Source: Streptomyces sp. ISL-96 (GTDB lineage Bacteria > Actinomycetota > Actinomycetes > Streptomycetales > Streptomycetaceae). From it: 64,000 nt of DNA. The stretch lies in NCBI RefSeq assembly GCF_018614035.1, contig NZ_JAGGPA010000028.1:36517-100516 (forward strand). The letters run 5' to 3'. The notes under the pieces were generated by a model. That model was not told where the DNA came from. It worked only from the letters and a program-made list of their open reading frames with translations, and searched no databases. A program made the translations under genes and the position numbers. This document shows positions 8,133-18,298 of the stretch, piece by piece; positions within the stretch are counted from its first letter, which is position 1, and each line of letters begins with the position of its first letter.

Positions 8133-9344
8133 ATGCGCGTCCTGTGTACTTCGGTTCTCTCCCCATCCCACACGCGCGAGGCGCTCCGCTTCGCGCGCCT
8201 GCTGTCCGGCGCGGGTCATGAAGTGCACATCGCCACCGAGGAGTACCTGCTCGGCTTCTACCTTGACCAGGGCGTTTCCGCGACGGCATGTCTGCCGAGC
8301 CTCTTCGCTGACGCGATGACGGCCGGTCAGGAAACCCGCGATGCCGTCAGGCACCTGCAGACCGGTACCGCGTCCCGGGGATCGGCGGCGCTCGCACTGG
8401 CGGGGCCGCACATGGCGGGTCAGTTCAACGCGCTGGAGGCGGTGGCCCACGACTTCAAGCCGGATCTGCTGCTGCGTGACGCGATGGACGTCAGTGCCTG
8501 CCTCGTGGCCGAGAGACTGGGAATCCCCCAGGTGGCGATGGTGTCCGGCGCGAAGGGCTTCACCGACCCGACGGCTCTGCTGCCGCATCTCAACCGCTGG
8601 CGCTCCACCGTCGGCCTGCCGGAGCACGACGACCCGATGTCCCTGACGCCCCACGGGCACCTGGACGACCTTCCGCCGTCCTGGACCTTCGCTCCGCACC
8701 TCCCGCCCGCGCTCGCTTACCGCCGGCCCGTGATTGCCGATCCCCGTGCGAAACTCCCCAGCTGGATGGTCGGCCTCCCCATCGACCGGCCACTGGTGTA
8801 CGCCGGTATCGGCTGCGCCCTGCCGCTCTTCCTGCCCTCGCCGGACGGGCATCAGCCGCTGCCGGGGCAGCTGGATCCGGCGACGGTCCTGCGGTCCATG
8901 ATCGAGGGACTGTCATGGCTCGACTGCACCGCGGTGGTGTCCACCAGCGGAGTGAGCGTCGCCGGTCTCGATCCCGCCCCCCATGTGCATGTCGTCGACT
9001 CCGTACCCCAGCCGCTGCTGCTGGAAGCGGCCGACCTCTTCCTCACCCACGGCGGCTACACCAGCGTGTGGGAGTCGATCAGCACCGCGACTCCCATGGC
9101 GGTACTGCCCCGGACGGCGGACCAGCCGATGAACGCGCGGCGCGTCACCGAGCTGGGCCTCGGCAGCGAGGTCACCGATCCCACTCCGTCCGGCATCGCG
9201 TCGACGTGCCGCCGGCTGCTCGACGACGGCTCCGTACTGCGGCGAGTGAGGCAGGCCCGGCTGGCCTGCCTTGCCCTGCCGACCGTCGAAACAGCGGTGG
9301 ATGACTTGGAAAGCCTGGTCAATCACCACACGGCCCCACAATGA
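8133..9344 (+). CDS. GT1-type (UGT/MGT-like) glycosyltransferase
   Basis: This protein of about 403 residues resembles macrolide and sterol glycosyltransferases, which transfer a sugar from a nucleotide donor to a small acceptor. The N-terminal part starts MRVLCTSVLSPSH. The C-terminal donor-binding region has the HGGYTSVWES motif, the GT1 'HGG' signature, followed by PRTADQPMNARRV. It stands alone, divergent from the LacI-type gene and with no aglycone biosynthesis genes nearby. The start is uncertain: in-frame ATGs at 8100 and 8118 and a GTG at 8121 precede the one chosen, which is where family similarity begins. None has a strong ribosome binding site. Confidence 0.8.
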   Translation: MRVLCTSVLSPSHTREALRFARLLSGAGHEVHIATEEYLLGFYLDQGVSATACLPSLFADAMTAGQETRDAVRHLQTGTASRGSAALALAGPHMAGQFNALEAVAHDFKPDLLLRDAMDVSACLVAERLGIPQVAMVSGAKGFTDPTALLPHLNRWRSTVGLPEHDDPMSLTPHGHLDDLPPSWTFAPHLPPALAYRRPVIADPRAKLPSWMVGLPIDRPLVYAGIGCALPLFLPSPDGHQPLPGQLDPATVLRSMIEGLSWLDCTAVVSTSGVSVAGLDPAPHVHVVDSVPQPLLLEAADLFLTHGGYTSVWESISTATPMAVLPRTADQPMNARRVTELGLGSEVTDPTPSGIASTCRRLLDDGSVLRRVRQARLACLALPTVETAVDDLESLVNHHTAPQ

Positions 9345-9372
9345 AAGGTCCGTGTGGTACCCACTGGTGACT

Positions 9373-9384
9373 GACGTCGACGTC
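9373..9384. promoter_or_regulatory. 12-base palindrome upstream of phosphoglucomutase
   Basis: GACGTCGACGTC is a perfect palindrome 39 bases before the pgm start codon, where an operator could sit. I know of no regulator with this site, and GC-rich palindromes can arise by chance. Confidence 0.25.
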
Positions 9385-9423
9385 GACACTGGCACGTCAC
9401 CAACGATCTGGAGGAGCGGGCAG

Positions 9424-11064
<1,641 letters not shown>

Positions 11065-11100
11065 CCGACCCCTGTCGGGAGAGGTACGGTCTAGAGATAT

Positions 11101-11112
11101 CTTGATGTCAAG
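11101..11112. promoter_or_regulatory. inverted repeat upstream of isocitrate dehydrogenase
   Basis: CTTGATGTCAAG (arms CTTGA and TCAAG with two bases between) lies 30 bases before the GTG start in an unusually AT-rich stretch (AGATATCTTGATGTCAAGCAAT). It looks like a dimeric-regulator site overlapping the promoter. I cannot name the regulator with certainty. Confidence 0.4.
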
Positions 11113-11142
11113 CAATGTTGCAGACGTGGAGCGGAGCACCCG

Positions 11143-13362
11143 GTGACTGACTCGACCATCATCTACACACACACCGACGAGGCCCCGGCCCTGGCGACGT
11201 ATTCGTTCTTGCCTGTGGTCGAGGCCTACGCCTCGACGGCCGGGGTCACGGTGGAGAGCCGCGACATCTCGCTGGCGGGGCGCATCATCGCCCTCTTCCC
11301 CGAGTACCTCCAGGAGAGCCAGCGCATCGACGACGCGCTCGCCGAGCTCGGTGAGCTGGCCAAGACGCCCGGCGCGAACATCATCAAGCTTCCGAACATC
11401 TCGGCCTCGATCCCGCAGCTGAAGGCCGCGATCGCCGAGCTCCAGCAGCAGGGCTACGCGCTGCCGGACTACCCGGACGACCCGAAGACCGACGCGGACA
11501 AGGACGTCCGCGCGCGCTACGACAAGGTCAAGGGCAGCGCCGTCAACCCCGTGCTGCGCGAGGGCAATTCAGACCGCCGCGCCCCCGCTTCGGTCAAGAA
11601 CTACGCCCGCAAGCACCCGCACCGCATGGGCGCCTGGTCGGCCGACTCCAAGACCAACGTCGCGCACATGGACAACGACGACTTCCGCTCCACCGAGAAG
11701 TCCGCCGTCATCTCCGAGGCGGGCTCCCTGCGCATCGAGCTCGTGGGGGACGACGGCACCACCACCGTCCTGCGCGAGTCGGTACCCGTCCTGGAGGGGG
11801 AGGTCGTCGACGCGGCCGTCATGCGCGTCGCGGCGCTGCGCGAGTTCTTCACGGCGCAGGTCGCCCGCGCCAAGGCCGAGGGCGTTCTCTTCTCCGTACA
11901 CCTGAAGGCCACGATGATGAAGGTCTCCGACCCGATCATCTTCGGCCACGTGGTGCGCGCCTTCTTCCCGAAGACCTTCGCGAAGTACGGCGAGGTCCTC
12001 GCCGCCGCCGGTCTGTCCCCCAACGACGGCCTCGGCGGCATCCTCAAGGGTCTGGAGGCGCTGCCGGAGGGCGCGGCCGTCCAGGCGTCCTTCGAGGCCG
12101 AGCTGGCCGAGGGCCCGGCCCTCGCGATGGTCGACTCCGACAAGGGCATCACCAACCTGCACGTACCGAGCGACGTCATCGTCGACGCCTCCATGCCGGC
12201 CATGATCCGCACCTCCGGTCACATGTGGGGCCCGGACGGCCAGGAGGCCGACACCCTCGCGGTCCTCCCCGACAGCAGCTACGCCGGTATCTACCAGGTC
12301 GTCATCGACGACTGCCGCGCGAACGGCGCGTACGACCCGTCCACGATGGGTTCGGTGCCGAACGTCGGTCTGATGGCGCAGAAGGCCGAGGAGTACGGCA
12401 GCCACGACAAGACCTTCGAGATCGCGAAGACGGGCACGGTCCGGGTCGTCGACGCGGCCGGCAACGCCGTGCTGCAGCAGGCCGTCGGCGCGGGCGACAT
12501 CTTCCGCATGTGCCAGACCAAGGACCTGCCGGTCCAGGACTGGGTCAAGCTGGCCGTCACCCGCGCCCGCGCGACCGGTGTCCCGGCCGTCTTCTGGCTC
12601 GACGAGACCCGCGCGCACGACGCGCAGCTGATCGCCAAGGTCAAGACGTACCTCGCGGAGCACGACACCGAGGGCCTTCAGATCGAGATCATGCCGCCGG
12701 TCGAGGCGACCGCCTTCTCCCTGGAGCGCATCCGCCGCGGCGAGGACACCATCTCGGTCACCGGCAACGTGCTGCGTGACTACCTCACCGACCTGTTCCC
12801 GATCCTCGAACTCGGTACGAGCGCGAAGATGCTCTCGATCGTCCCCCTCATGAACGGCGGCGGCCTGTTCGAGACCGGCGCCGGTGGCTCCGCGCCCAAG
12901 CACGTACAGCAGCTCGTCAAGGAGAACTACCTGCGCTGGGACAGCCTGGGTGAGTTCCTCGCGCTCGCGGTGAGCTTCGAGCACCTCGCGCAGACGACGG
13001 ACAACGCGCGCGCCCAGGTGCTCGCCGACACCCTCGACCGTGCGACGGCGACCTTCCTGGAGGAGGACAAGTCGCCGAGCCGTCGCCTCGGTGGCATCGA
13101 CAACCGCGGCAGCCACTTCTACCTGGCGCTGTACTGGGCCCAGGAGCTGGCGAAGCAGACGGAGGACGCCAAGCTCGCGGAGGCGTTCGCCGCTCTCGCC
13201 AAGACGCTGGCCGAGCAGGAGCAGACCATCGTCGGCGAGCTCATCGCGGTGCAGGGCTCGCCGGCCGACATCGGCGGCTACTACCGTCCCGACGCGGCCA
13301 AGGCTGAGGCCGTGATGCGCCCGTCGAACACCTTCAACCAGGCCATCGCGACGCTCGCCTGA
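11143..13362 (+). CDS. icd: NADP-dependent isocitrate dehydrogenase, monomeric type
   Basis: This 739-residue TCA-cycle enzyme oxidatively decarboxylates isocitrate to 2-oxoglutarate and makes NADPH. The length is exactly that of the monomeric Corynebacterium/Azotobacter-type family, about twice the homodimeric form. Family hallmarks include the N-terminal IIYTHTDEAPALATYS, NSDRRAP for isocitrate binding, and IDNRGSHFYLALYWAQ near the C-terminus. The GTG start is preceded by GGAGCGG. A hairpin follows. Codon use is strongly biased, as expected for high expression. Confidence 0.96.
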   Translation: MTDSTIIYTHTDEAPALATYSFLPVVEAYASTAGVTVESRDISLAGRIIALFPEYLQESQRIDDALAELGELAKTPGANIIKLPNISASIPQLKAAIAELQQQGYALPDYPDDPKTDADKDVRARYDKVKGSAVNPVLREGNSDRRAPASVKNYARKHPHRMGAWSADSKTNVAHMDNDDFRSTEKSAVISEAGSLRIELVGDDGTTTVLRESVPVLEGEVVDAAVMRVAALREFFTAQVARAKAEGVLFSVHLKATMMKVSDPIIFGHVVRAFFPKTFAKYGEVLAAAGLSPNDGLGGILKGLEALPEGAAVQASFEAELAEGPALAMVDSDKGITNLHVPSDVIVDASMPAMIRTSGHMWGPDGQEADTLAVLPDSSYAGIYQVVIDDCRANGAYDPSTMGSVPNVGLMAQKAEEYGSHDKTFEIAKTGTVRVVDAAGNAVLQQAVGAGDIFRMCQTKDLPVQDWVKLAVTRARATGVPAVFWLDETRAHDAQLIAKVKTYLAEHDTEGLQIEIMPPVEATAFSLERIRRGEDTISVTGNVLRDYLTDLFPILELGTSAKMLSIVPLMNGGGLFETGAGGSAPKHVQQLVKENYLRWDSLGEFLALAVSFEHLAQTTDNARAQVLADTLDRATATFLEEDKSPSRRLGGIDNRGSHFYLALYWAQELAKQTEDAKLAEAFAALAKTLAEQEQTIVGELIAVQGSPADIGGYYRPDAAKAEAVMRPSNTFNQAIATLA

Positions 13363-13393
13363 CGGCAGCACCTGTCCGGTTCCGCCGTACGTT

Positions 13394-13428
13394 CCGCCCC
13401 GGCCCCGCATCCACGCGGGCCGGGGCGG
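13394..13428 (+). terminator. terminator after icd
   Basis: A 12-base-pair GC stem (13394-13405 with 13417-13428) and an 11-base loop lie between the convergent icd and F420-type oxidoreductase genes. It probably serves both. Confidence 0.75.
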
Positions 13429-13445
13429 TCCCGTCTGCGGGGGAG

Positions 13446-14426
13446 TCAGGCGCCGGCGCCGCCCGGCTTCAACCGCGGGATACGGGAGGCGAGTTCCCGC
13501 TGGTAGAAGTCGATGAAGCCGTCGGGATCGGGGCCGGCGTTCTGCATGACCAGCCGGTCGAAGCCCGCGTCGACGAATTGCTGTGCGACCTGGACGTACC
13601 GCGCGGGGTCTGTGCCGCAGGCGAACTTTTCGAGGATGTCTTCCTCGCGCACGGTCGTGGTCGCCGCGTCGAAGTTGACCGGGTTCGGCAGCTCGCTCAT
13701 GACTTTCCATCCGGTCACCGCCCAGCGCGACGTCTCCAGCGCGGCCTTCGCGGCGGTGTGCTCGTCGGGCGCCCAGGCCATCGGTACCTCCGCGTAACGC
13801 GGGCCGCTGCCGCCCGCGTCGCGGTACTGCTGGACGATCTCCGGCTTGTCCTCGGTGGCGAACAGCCCGTCACCAAGCTCCGCGGCGATCCGCGTCGATG
13901 CCGGGCCGCTCGCGGCCACCGCGATCAGCGGCAGTTCCTCCGGGAGATCGAACACGCGGGCGTCCTTGAGCCGCAGGTGCTTGCCGTCGTACGACTGGTA
14001 CCCGCCGCGCCACAGCAGCCGGATGATCTCCAGCGCCTCCCTGAGCATCTCGTGCCGGGTGCTGACGGTGTCCGGGAAGCCCAGGCCGACGACGTGCTCG
14101 TTGAGCCGCTCCCCGGAGCCGACTCCGAGGACGAAGCGGCCGTCCGACACCAGGGCCAGCGTCGCCGCGGCCTGGGCGACGATCGCCGGATGGTAGCGCA
14201 CCGTCGGGCACGTCACGCCGGTCGCCAGCCCGATCCGTGAGGTCTTCGCCGCGATGCTGCCCAGGACGGTCCAGGCGAACGGCGAATGGCCCTGGTGGTC
14301 GAGCCAGGGGTGGAAATGGTCGCTGATCTCGACGAAATCGAAACCCGCCCGCTCCGCCAGAACCGCCTGCCGCACCAGTTCCGCCGGGCCGAACGCCTCG
14401 GCGGCAAGCTTGTAACCGATCTGCAT
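13446..14426 (-). CDS. LLM-class F420-dependent oxidoreductase (TIGR03557-like)
   Basis: This 326-residue TIM-barrel protein is of the luciferase-like family, related to F420-dependent glucose-6-phosphate dehydrogenase. Hallmarks are EISDHFHPW near residue 35, GLATGVTCP and the LGVGSGERLNEH segment that binds the deazaflavin. The ATG at 14426 has AGAGGAG upstream. A longer in-frame start would add a low-complexity Arg/Pro-rich segment and was rejected. The substrate is unknown, and many relatives reduce xenobiotics or intermediates with F420H2. It is convergent with icd and divergent from a CBS protein gene. Confidence 0.85.
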   Translation of the reverse strand: MQIGYKLAAEAFGPAELVRQAVLAERAGFDFVEISDHFHPWLDHQGHSPFAWTVLGSIAAKTSRIGLATGVTCPTVRYHPAIVAQAAATLALVSDGRFVLGVGSGERLNEHVVGLGFPDTVSTRHEMLREALEIIRLLWRGGYQSYDGKHLRLKDARVFDLPEELPLIAVAASGPASTRIAAELGDGLFATEDKPEIVQQYRDAGGSGPRYAEVPMAWAPDEHTAAKAALETSRWAVTGWKVMSELPNPVNFDAATTTVREEDILEKFACGTDPARYVQVAQQFVDAGFDRLVMQNAGPDPDGFIDFYQRELASRIPRLKPGGAGA

Positions 14427-14716
14427 GTACTCCTCTTTCCTGTCTTTCCTGGTCTCTCCTCGCGCACCCAACCGTTCGTCCGCGCAGACGTACCCCTTCT
14501 GCCAGGGGCGCGCTTCGCCTTTCACCCGGTCGGCCCCCGTGGGCGGCCCGGGTGACCGGCGGCGGGCTGGAGCCGGGCAATCGGATGACGCCGGTCCGGT
14601 GACGTCGTGGCGCGTTGGCCGCTGTCCGGCGGCGGGCGTAGGAAGTGTGAGGGAGCCGGCCCGGGGTGGCGAAGCCCCGGGCGGCTCCCTTCGCCACGAG
14701 GATGGGAAGACGACAC

Positions 14717-15133
14717 GTGACAACTGCCAGAGAGATCATGACCCCCGGCACCGAGTGCATCGGAGCGGAGGAGACGGTGCTGGTCGCGGCCCGGAAGATG
14801 ACGGAGCTGGGCGTCGGCGCCCTGCCGATCTGCGGGACCGACAACAAGCTCAAGGGCATGCTGACCGACCGCGACATCGTCGTGAAGGTCCTGGGGGCCG
14901 GCAAGGACCCCGCGAAGACGACCGCGGGCGAACTCGCGCAGGGCGAGGCGGTGACGATCGGCGCCGACGACGACGCCGGCGAGATCCTGCGCACGATGAC
15001 CTCGCACAAGGTCCGCCGGCTGCCCGTCATCGACGGCCACGACCTCGTCGGCATCGTGGCCCAGGCCGATGTCGCCCGGGCCCTGCCCGACCCGCAGGTG
15101 GGCGACCTTCTCGAAGCCCTTTCCACGGACTGA
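14717..15133 (+). CDS. CBS domain-pair protein
   Basis: This 138-residue cytoplasmic protein consists almost entirely of two CBS domains (a Bateman module), which usually bind adenine nucleotides and sense energy state. The first CBS begins AREIMTPGTECI and contains LTDRDIVVKVL. The second ends with RRLPVIDGHDLVGIVAQADVAR. The GTG start was preferred over an in-frame ATG 15 bases earlier because that ATG leaves no room for a ribosome binding site. Its near-twin lies at 34891-35310. Free-standing CBS proteins of this type are often dormancy or stress induced in actinobacteria. Confidence 0.85.
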   Translation: MTTAREIMTPGTECIGAEETVLVAARKMTELGVGALPICGTDNKLKGMLTDRDIVVKVLGAGKDPAKTTAGELAQGEAVTIGADDDAGEILRTMTSHKVRRLPVIDGHDLVGIVAQADVARALPDPQVGDLLEALSTD

Positions 15134-15212
15134 CCACAGCGGTCGCCAGAACAGTCCACCCATCCCGGATTGGACTTGGCGGGGCCGCTATTGGCATCGC
15201 TACGGTGCGGGC

Positions 15213-16037
15213 ATGCGCATCTACGTTGTCGACGCCTTCACCGATCGTCCGTTCGCCGGGAACCCGGCGGGTGTGTGTCTCCTGCCCGCCTGGGAGTGGC
15301 CGGACGACGGGTGGATGCAGAAGGTCGCCGCCGAACTGAACCACTCGGAGACGGCCTTCGCACTCCCGCTGTCCGATACCGCCCAAGCCGACTGGGCGAT
15401 CCGCTGGTTCGCCCCGCTCGTCGAGACCAATCTGTGCGGCCATGCCACATTGGCCACCACCCACGTGCTCCGCGCCGAACGTGGACTCATCGGTACGGTC
15501 CGCTTCAGCAGCCGGGAGAGCGGCGTCCTCCTCGCCCACACCGACGAGGAAGGCAGCATCACGCTGGACTTCCCGGCCGCACCGGGCTCCGAAGTGCCCG
15601 TACCGGACGGACTGGCCGACGCGCTCGGGACCGAGCCCGAGGCCACCTTCCGCACGGGCGCGCTGGGTGACCTGCTGACCGTCCTGCCCGACGAGGACGC
15701 GGTCCGCGCAGTGACCCCCGACCTGGACGCGGTAGCCGCCCTGACCCGCCGCGAGGGGCTGCGCGGAGTCGTCATCACCGCCCCGGCCGAGGCGGGCCGG
15801 GCGTACGACTTCGTCTCGCGCTTCTTCTCGCCGGCCGAAGGGATCCTGGAGGATCCGGTCACGGGCAGCGCCCACACCGCGCTCGCCCCGTACTGGTCCG
15901 GGCGTCTCGGTCGTGACGGGCTCACCGGCCTGCAGGCCTCCGCCCGCGGTGGCCTGGTCCGTACCGCCGTGCGTGGCGACCGCGTTCACCTCACCGGGGA
16001 CGCCGTCACGGTGCTGGACGCCACCCTGTACGCCTGA
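15213..16037 (+). CDS. PhzF family isomerase-like protein
   Basis: This 274-residue protein belongs to the PhzF/diaminopimelate epimerase-like fold family. The N-terminal VDAFTDRPFAGNPAGV and the NHSETAF motif with catalytic Glu (E46) are present, as are the LCGHATLATTHVL segment and the C-terminal EDPVTGSAH motif. Only PhzF itself has a clear role, in phenazine synthesis. No other phenazine genes are nearby, so the substrate here is unknown. It begins 79 bases after the CBS gene, and a hairpin follows it. Confidence 0.9.
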   Translation: MRIYVVDAFTDRPFAGNPAGVCLLPAWEWPDDGWMQKVAAELNHSETAFALPLSDTAQADWAIRWFAPLVETNLCGHATLATTHVLRAERGLIGTVRFSSRESGVLLAHTDEEGSITLDFPAAPGSEVPVPDGLADALGTEPEATFRTGALGDLLTVLPDEDAVRAVTPDLDAVAALTRREGLRGVVITAPAEAGRAYDFVSRFFSPAEGILEDPVTGSAHTALAPYWSGRLGRDGLTGLQASARGGLVRTAVRGDRVHLTGDAVTVLDATLYA

Positions 16038-16053
16038 ACGACGGGCGGCTGAA

Positions 16054-16095
16054 CGCCACGGGCCAGGACTCCGGCCGGAGCCCCGGCCCGTGGCG
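16054..16095. terminator. terminator between phzF-like and hemerythrin genes
   Basis: The arms 16054-16064 and 16085-16095 are perfectly complementary (11 base pairs), with a 20-base loop that can itself fold. They lie between convergent genes. Confidence 0.7.
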
Positions 16096-16116
16096 GCCCC
16101 TGTGCGGTCGCCGGGA

Positions 16117-16677
16117 CTACTCCTTGCCCCGGCCCGACAGTGCGTCGCGCATCCGGTCCACGAGTCCGGCTCCGGGGGCGAGGATCTTGTTGGCCGGCGG
16201 CTTGTCGGGCGCGGAGGGGTGCGGCCGCGTCGGCGCCATCTTCTTCGCCTGCCGGACCTTGTCACCGAGGTCGTTCAGCATCTCGGCGGAACAGGACTCG
16301 CGCAGCCGGGGGAAGAGGTTGGTCTCCTCGTCCATGATGTGCGCCCTGATCTCCGTCATCAGCTTGCCCACCAGCATGTCGAACTGCGGGTCGTCCGCCT
16401 CGCAGCTCTCCATGTCCTTCATGGTGCGCTCCGCCTCGGCGTGGTCCTCCAGCTCCCGGTCCGCGAGCGCGTCACCGTCCGGGACGTGCTCGCGGACCGC
16501 CGGGTAGAGGTACGCCTCCTCCGCGACCGAGTGGCGGACCAATTCCATGGTGACCTGGTCCGCGTACACCTTCCGCTGCCGGTCGCCGGCCGGAAGTTCC
16601 TCGATATTGGTGAACAGCTCCTCCACTTCCTGATGGTCAGTGGTCAATTCCGTGATGACGTCCGCGCCGTTTCCCAT
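16117..16677 (-). CDS. hemerythrin domain protein
   Basis: This 186-residue four-helix protein should hold a non-heme di-iron site and bind O2, NO or act in oxidative stress. The N-terminal TTDHQEVEEL (H15), RHSVAEEAYLYP (H49, E53), EDHAEAE (H79) and AHIMDEETNLFP segments supply the HxxxE-type ligands. The C-terminal 40 residues are Lys/Pro-rich and probably disordered. The ATG at 16677 follows AGAGGAGC. A longer reading frame to 16806 was rejected. Its neighbours are small stress-type genes. Confidence 0.88.
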   Translation of the reverse strand: MGNGADVITELTTDHQEVEELFTNIEELPAGDRQRKVYADQVTMELVRHSVAEEAYLYPAVREHVPDGDALADRELEDHAEAERTMKDMESCEADDPQFDMLVGKLMTEIRAHIMDEETNLFPRLRESCSAEMLNDLGDKVRQAKKMAPTRPHPSAPDKPPANKILAPGAGLVDRMRDALSGRGKE

Positions 16678-16804
16678 GGTTTTGCTCCTCTGTGTGGTTG
16701 ATGTGGTCCAGGTCACTCTCGTCTCGTGACCCGCGCCATTTCCACGGCCGGTCCCGGGAGGTAGCGTTCCGGACTTCTCTCCCGATGAATTCGGACGGCC
16801 GGAC

Positions 16805-17329
16805 ATGCCCGCAGATCTCTCCCCGCTGATAGCGGCGACCGCTCAGTGGCTGACCCGCGCCTATCCGTCCGGCGGTGGCGTGATGGACTCCGCCCTCTGC
16901 GAGGCGCAGGCGCGGCAGGCGGTGACGGTCGCGGCCTGGCTGCGCTATCCGACGGCCATGGACGCCGGGCTGGTCTCCGTGGCGGGGCCCGGGGGCTCCG
17001 CCCGGCTCGACTGGGTCACCGGCGCCGCGGGGGCCGACGACGACCCGGACACGTACGCGTGGCGCACCTGGGTCGACGAGGTCGTGGCGAGCTGGGCGGC
17101 ATGCCTGCTCAGCGCCCCCGAGCTGGCCGTAGCCGCGGTGAGCGCGCTCGCTGGATCCCGGTACGCGCAGGGTTCACCGGCGGAATTCCGGCGCCTGGTC
17201 ACGCCCGGCGCGCGGGACCGGCAGGCCGCCGCACTCCTGCGGCACCCCGACCTCCTCGCGCCCGTGGCCGAACTCCACCACGACAGGCTTCTCGACCGCC
17301 TGAAGCCCGGGCCGGCGCTGACCGCCTGA
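16805..17329 (+). CDS. hypothetical protein, actinobacterial type
   Basis: I do not recognise this 174-residue, Ala-rich, probably helical soluble protein. It starts MPADLSPLIAATAQWL and has no signal peptide or membrane segment. The GC3-rich frame and sensible amino-acid composition support coding. Its last codons lie in a 26-base tandem duplication, so the C-terminus (LKPGPALTA) may have been altered by that duplication. It is divergent from the hemerythrin gene. Confidence 0.6.
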   Translation: MPADLSPLIAATAQWLTRAYPSGGGVMDSALCEAQARQAVTVAAWLRYPTAMDAGLVSVAGPGGSARLDWVTGAAGADDDPDTYAWRTWVDEVVASWAACLLSAPELAVAAVSALAGSRYAQGSPAEFRRLVTPGARDRQAAALLRHPDLLAPVAELHHDRLLDRLKPGPALTA

Positions 17330-17346
17330 AGCCCGGGCCGGTGCGG
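17295..17346. repeat. 26-base imperfect tandem duplication
   Basis: Two adjacent 26-base units share their first 21 bases exactly (17295-17315 and 17321-17341) and differ at two of the last five. The unit length is not a multiple of three, so the second copy is read out of frame with the first and contributes the stop of the preceding gene. Confidence 0.85.
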
Positions 17347-17381
17347 ACCGGCTGAGCGAAACCGGTCCGGCTGGGTCAGGA

Positions 17382-17567
17382 TTACTTGCCGACTTCCTTG
17401 TTGACGGCCGCCGGAGTGTCGTACTCCTTTTCCGGCAGAGCCTTGAGCGCCTCTTTGATCTCCGGGCCGGCGCCGTTCTTCTCCGCCTTCTCGAGGATTT
17501 CCTTCTTGGAGGCGGGGTAGTTCACGCCGCTGAGCGACTTCTGCATTTCGATCGGGTTCACATTCAT
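17382..17567 (-). CDS. DUF2795 small protein
   Basis: This 61-residue charged protein starts MNVNPIEMQKSL and contains YPASKKEILEKAEKNGA and KALPEKEYDTPAAVNKEVGK. It matches the small DUF2795 family of actinobacteria, thought to be DNA- or stress-associated but without assigned function. Codon use has fewer Arg and more Lys than its neighbours, as usual in this family. Confidence 0.85.
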   Translation of the reverse strand: MNVNPIEMQKSLSGVNYPASKKEILEKAEKNGAGPEIKEALKALPEKEYDTPAAVNKEVGK

Positions 17568-17650
17568 GGGCCGATATATGCCCCGGCTCCTATGGGCGAA
17601 TACCTCGCGCGGGTGCTGTCACCGCGATGGAGCAAGGCGCGGATCCTCCG

Positions 17651-18091
17651 CTAGGCCTTACGCCGCAGAGTGCCCCAGACGCCTTCCTGCCGGGCGACTT
17701 CGTCGGTGGCTTCCTCGATCACCCGTACGTCGATCCAGGCGACCGGCTCGACATCAGCGACCAGCGGTTCATTGTCGGGCCCGCGGCCCGTCTCCCGTCC
17801 GCGCAGCGCCCAGGGCCGCACGTCCGGTCCCTTCTCGCGCGGCAGGTGCGAGTAGTCCCGGCGGGCCACCCACACCCGCACCGGACGGTCCTCCCACCAC
17901 GGCTCGACGTCCAGGGCGTTCGCGGACAGGCCCGGCATGGCGACACCCGTCAGATCGTCCTTGCTCGACACCGATTCCAGGTCGGCCGCGGGGCCGCGCG
18001 ACCAGCGTACGTACAGGTGATCGTGGAGCTCGACGAGACGGGTCAGGTCGTCGAGCGTACGCAGGACAGGCAGGTCGTCCGGGGTACTCAT
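17651..18091 (-). CDS. uncharacterised actinobacterial protein (DUF6098-like)
   Basis: This 146-residue acidic soluble protein starts MSTPDDLPVLRTLDDLTRLV. It contains HLYVRWSRGP, EPWWEDRPVRVWVARR and a DVEPVAWIDVRVIEEATDEV segment. I associate it with the family DUF6098 from memory, so the name is tentative. The HLYVRWSRGP and WVARRDYSHL pattern suggests a conserved binding surface. GAGGAG precedes the ATG. It lies just upstream of, and divergent from, the heptose operon. Confidence 0.65.
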   Translation of the reverse strand: MSTPDDLPVLRTLDDLTRLVELHDHLYVRWSRGPAADLESVSSKDDLTGVAMPGLSANALDVEPWWEDRPVRVWVARRDYSHLPREKGPDVRPWALRGRETGRGPDNEPLVADVEPVAWIDVRVIEEATDEVARQEGVWGTLRRKA

Positions 18092-18298
18092 GCCAGTACT
18101 CACTCCTCGACGCGTGCGCTTGGTCATCCACTGAGAACCGTAGGCACTCCTGTGCGCAAAGGGGAAACCGGTAACCGGACGGGCCCACGTGCCCGTCACT
18201 CTCCGTCAGTCACTCGGATGCTCTACATCACCGCGCCCGATGGCCCGCGGGGGCTGACCCTGATCGGAGGCTCAACGCTCGGGTCAGAGGAGATCGAA

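Noticed and set aside
11569..13710. 713-codon minus-strand frame opposite icd
   Set aside because: Arg/Asp/His-rich shadow of the isocitrate dehydrogenase gene, without motifs or a ribosome binding site.
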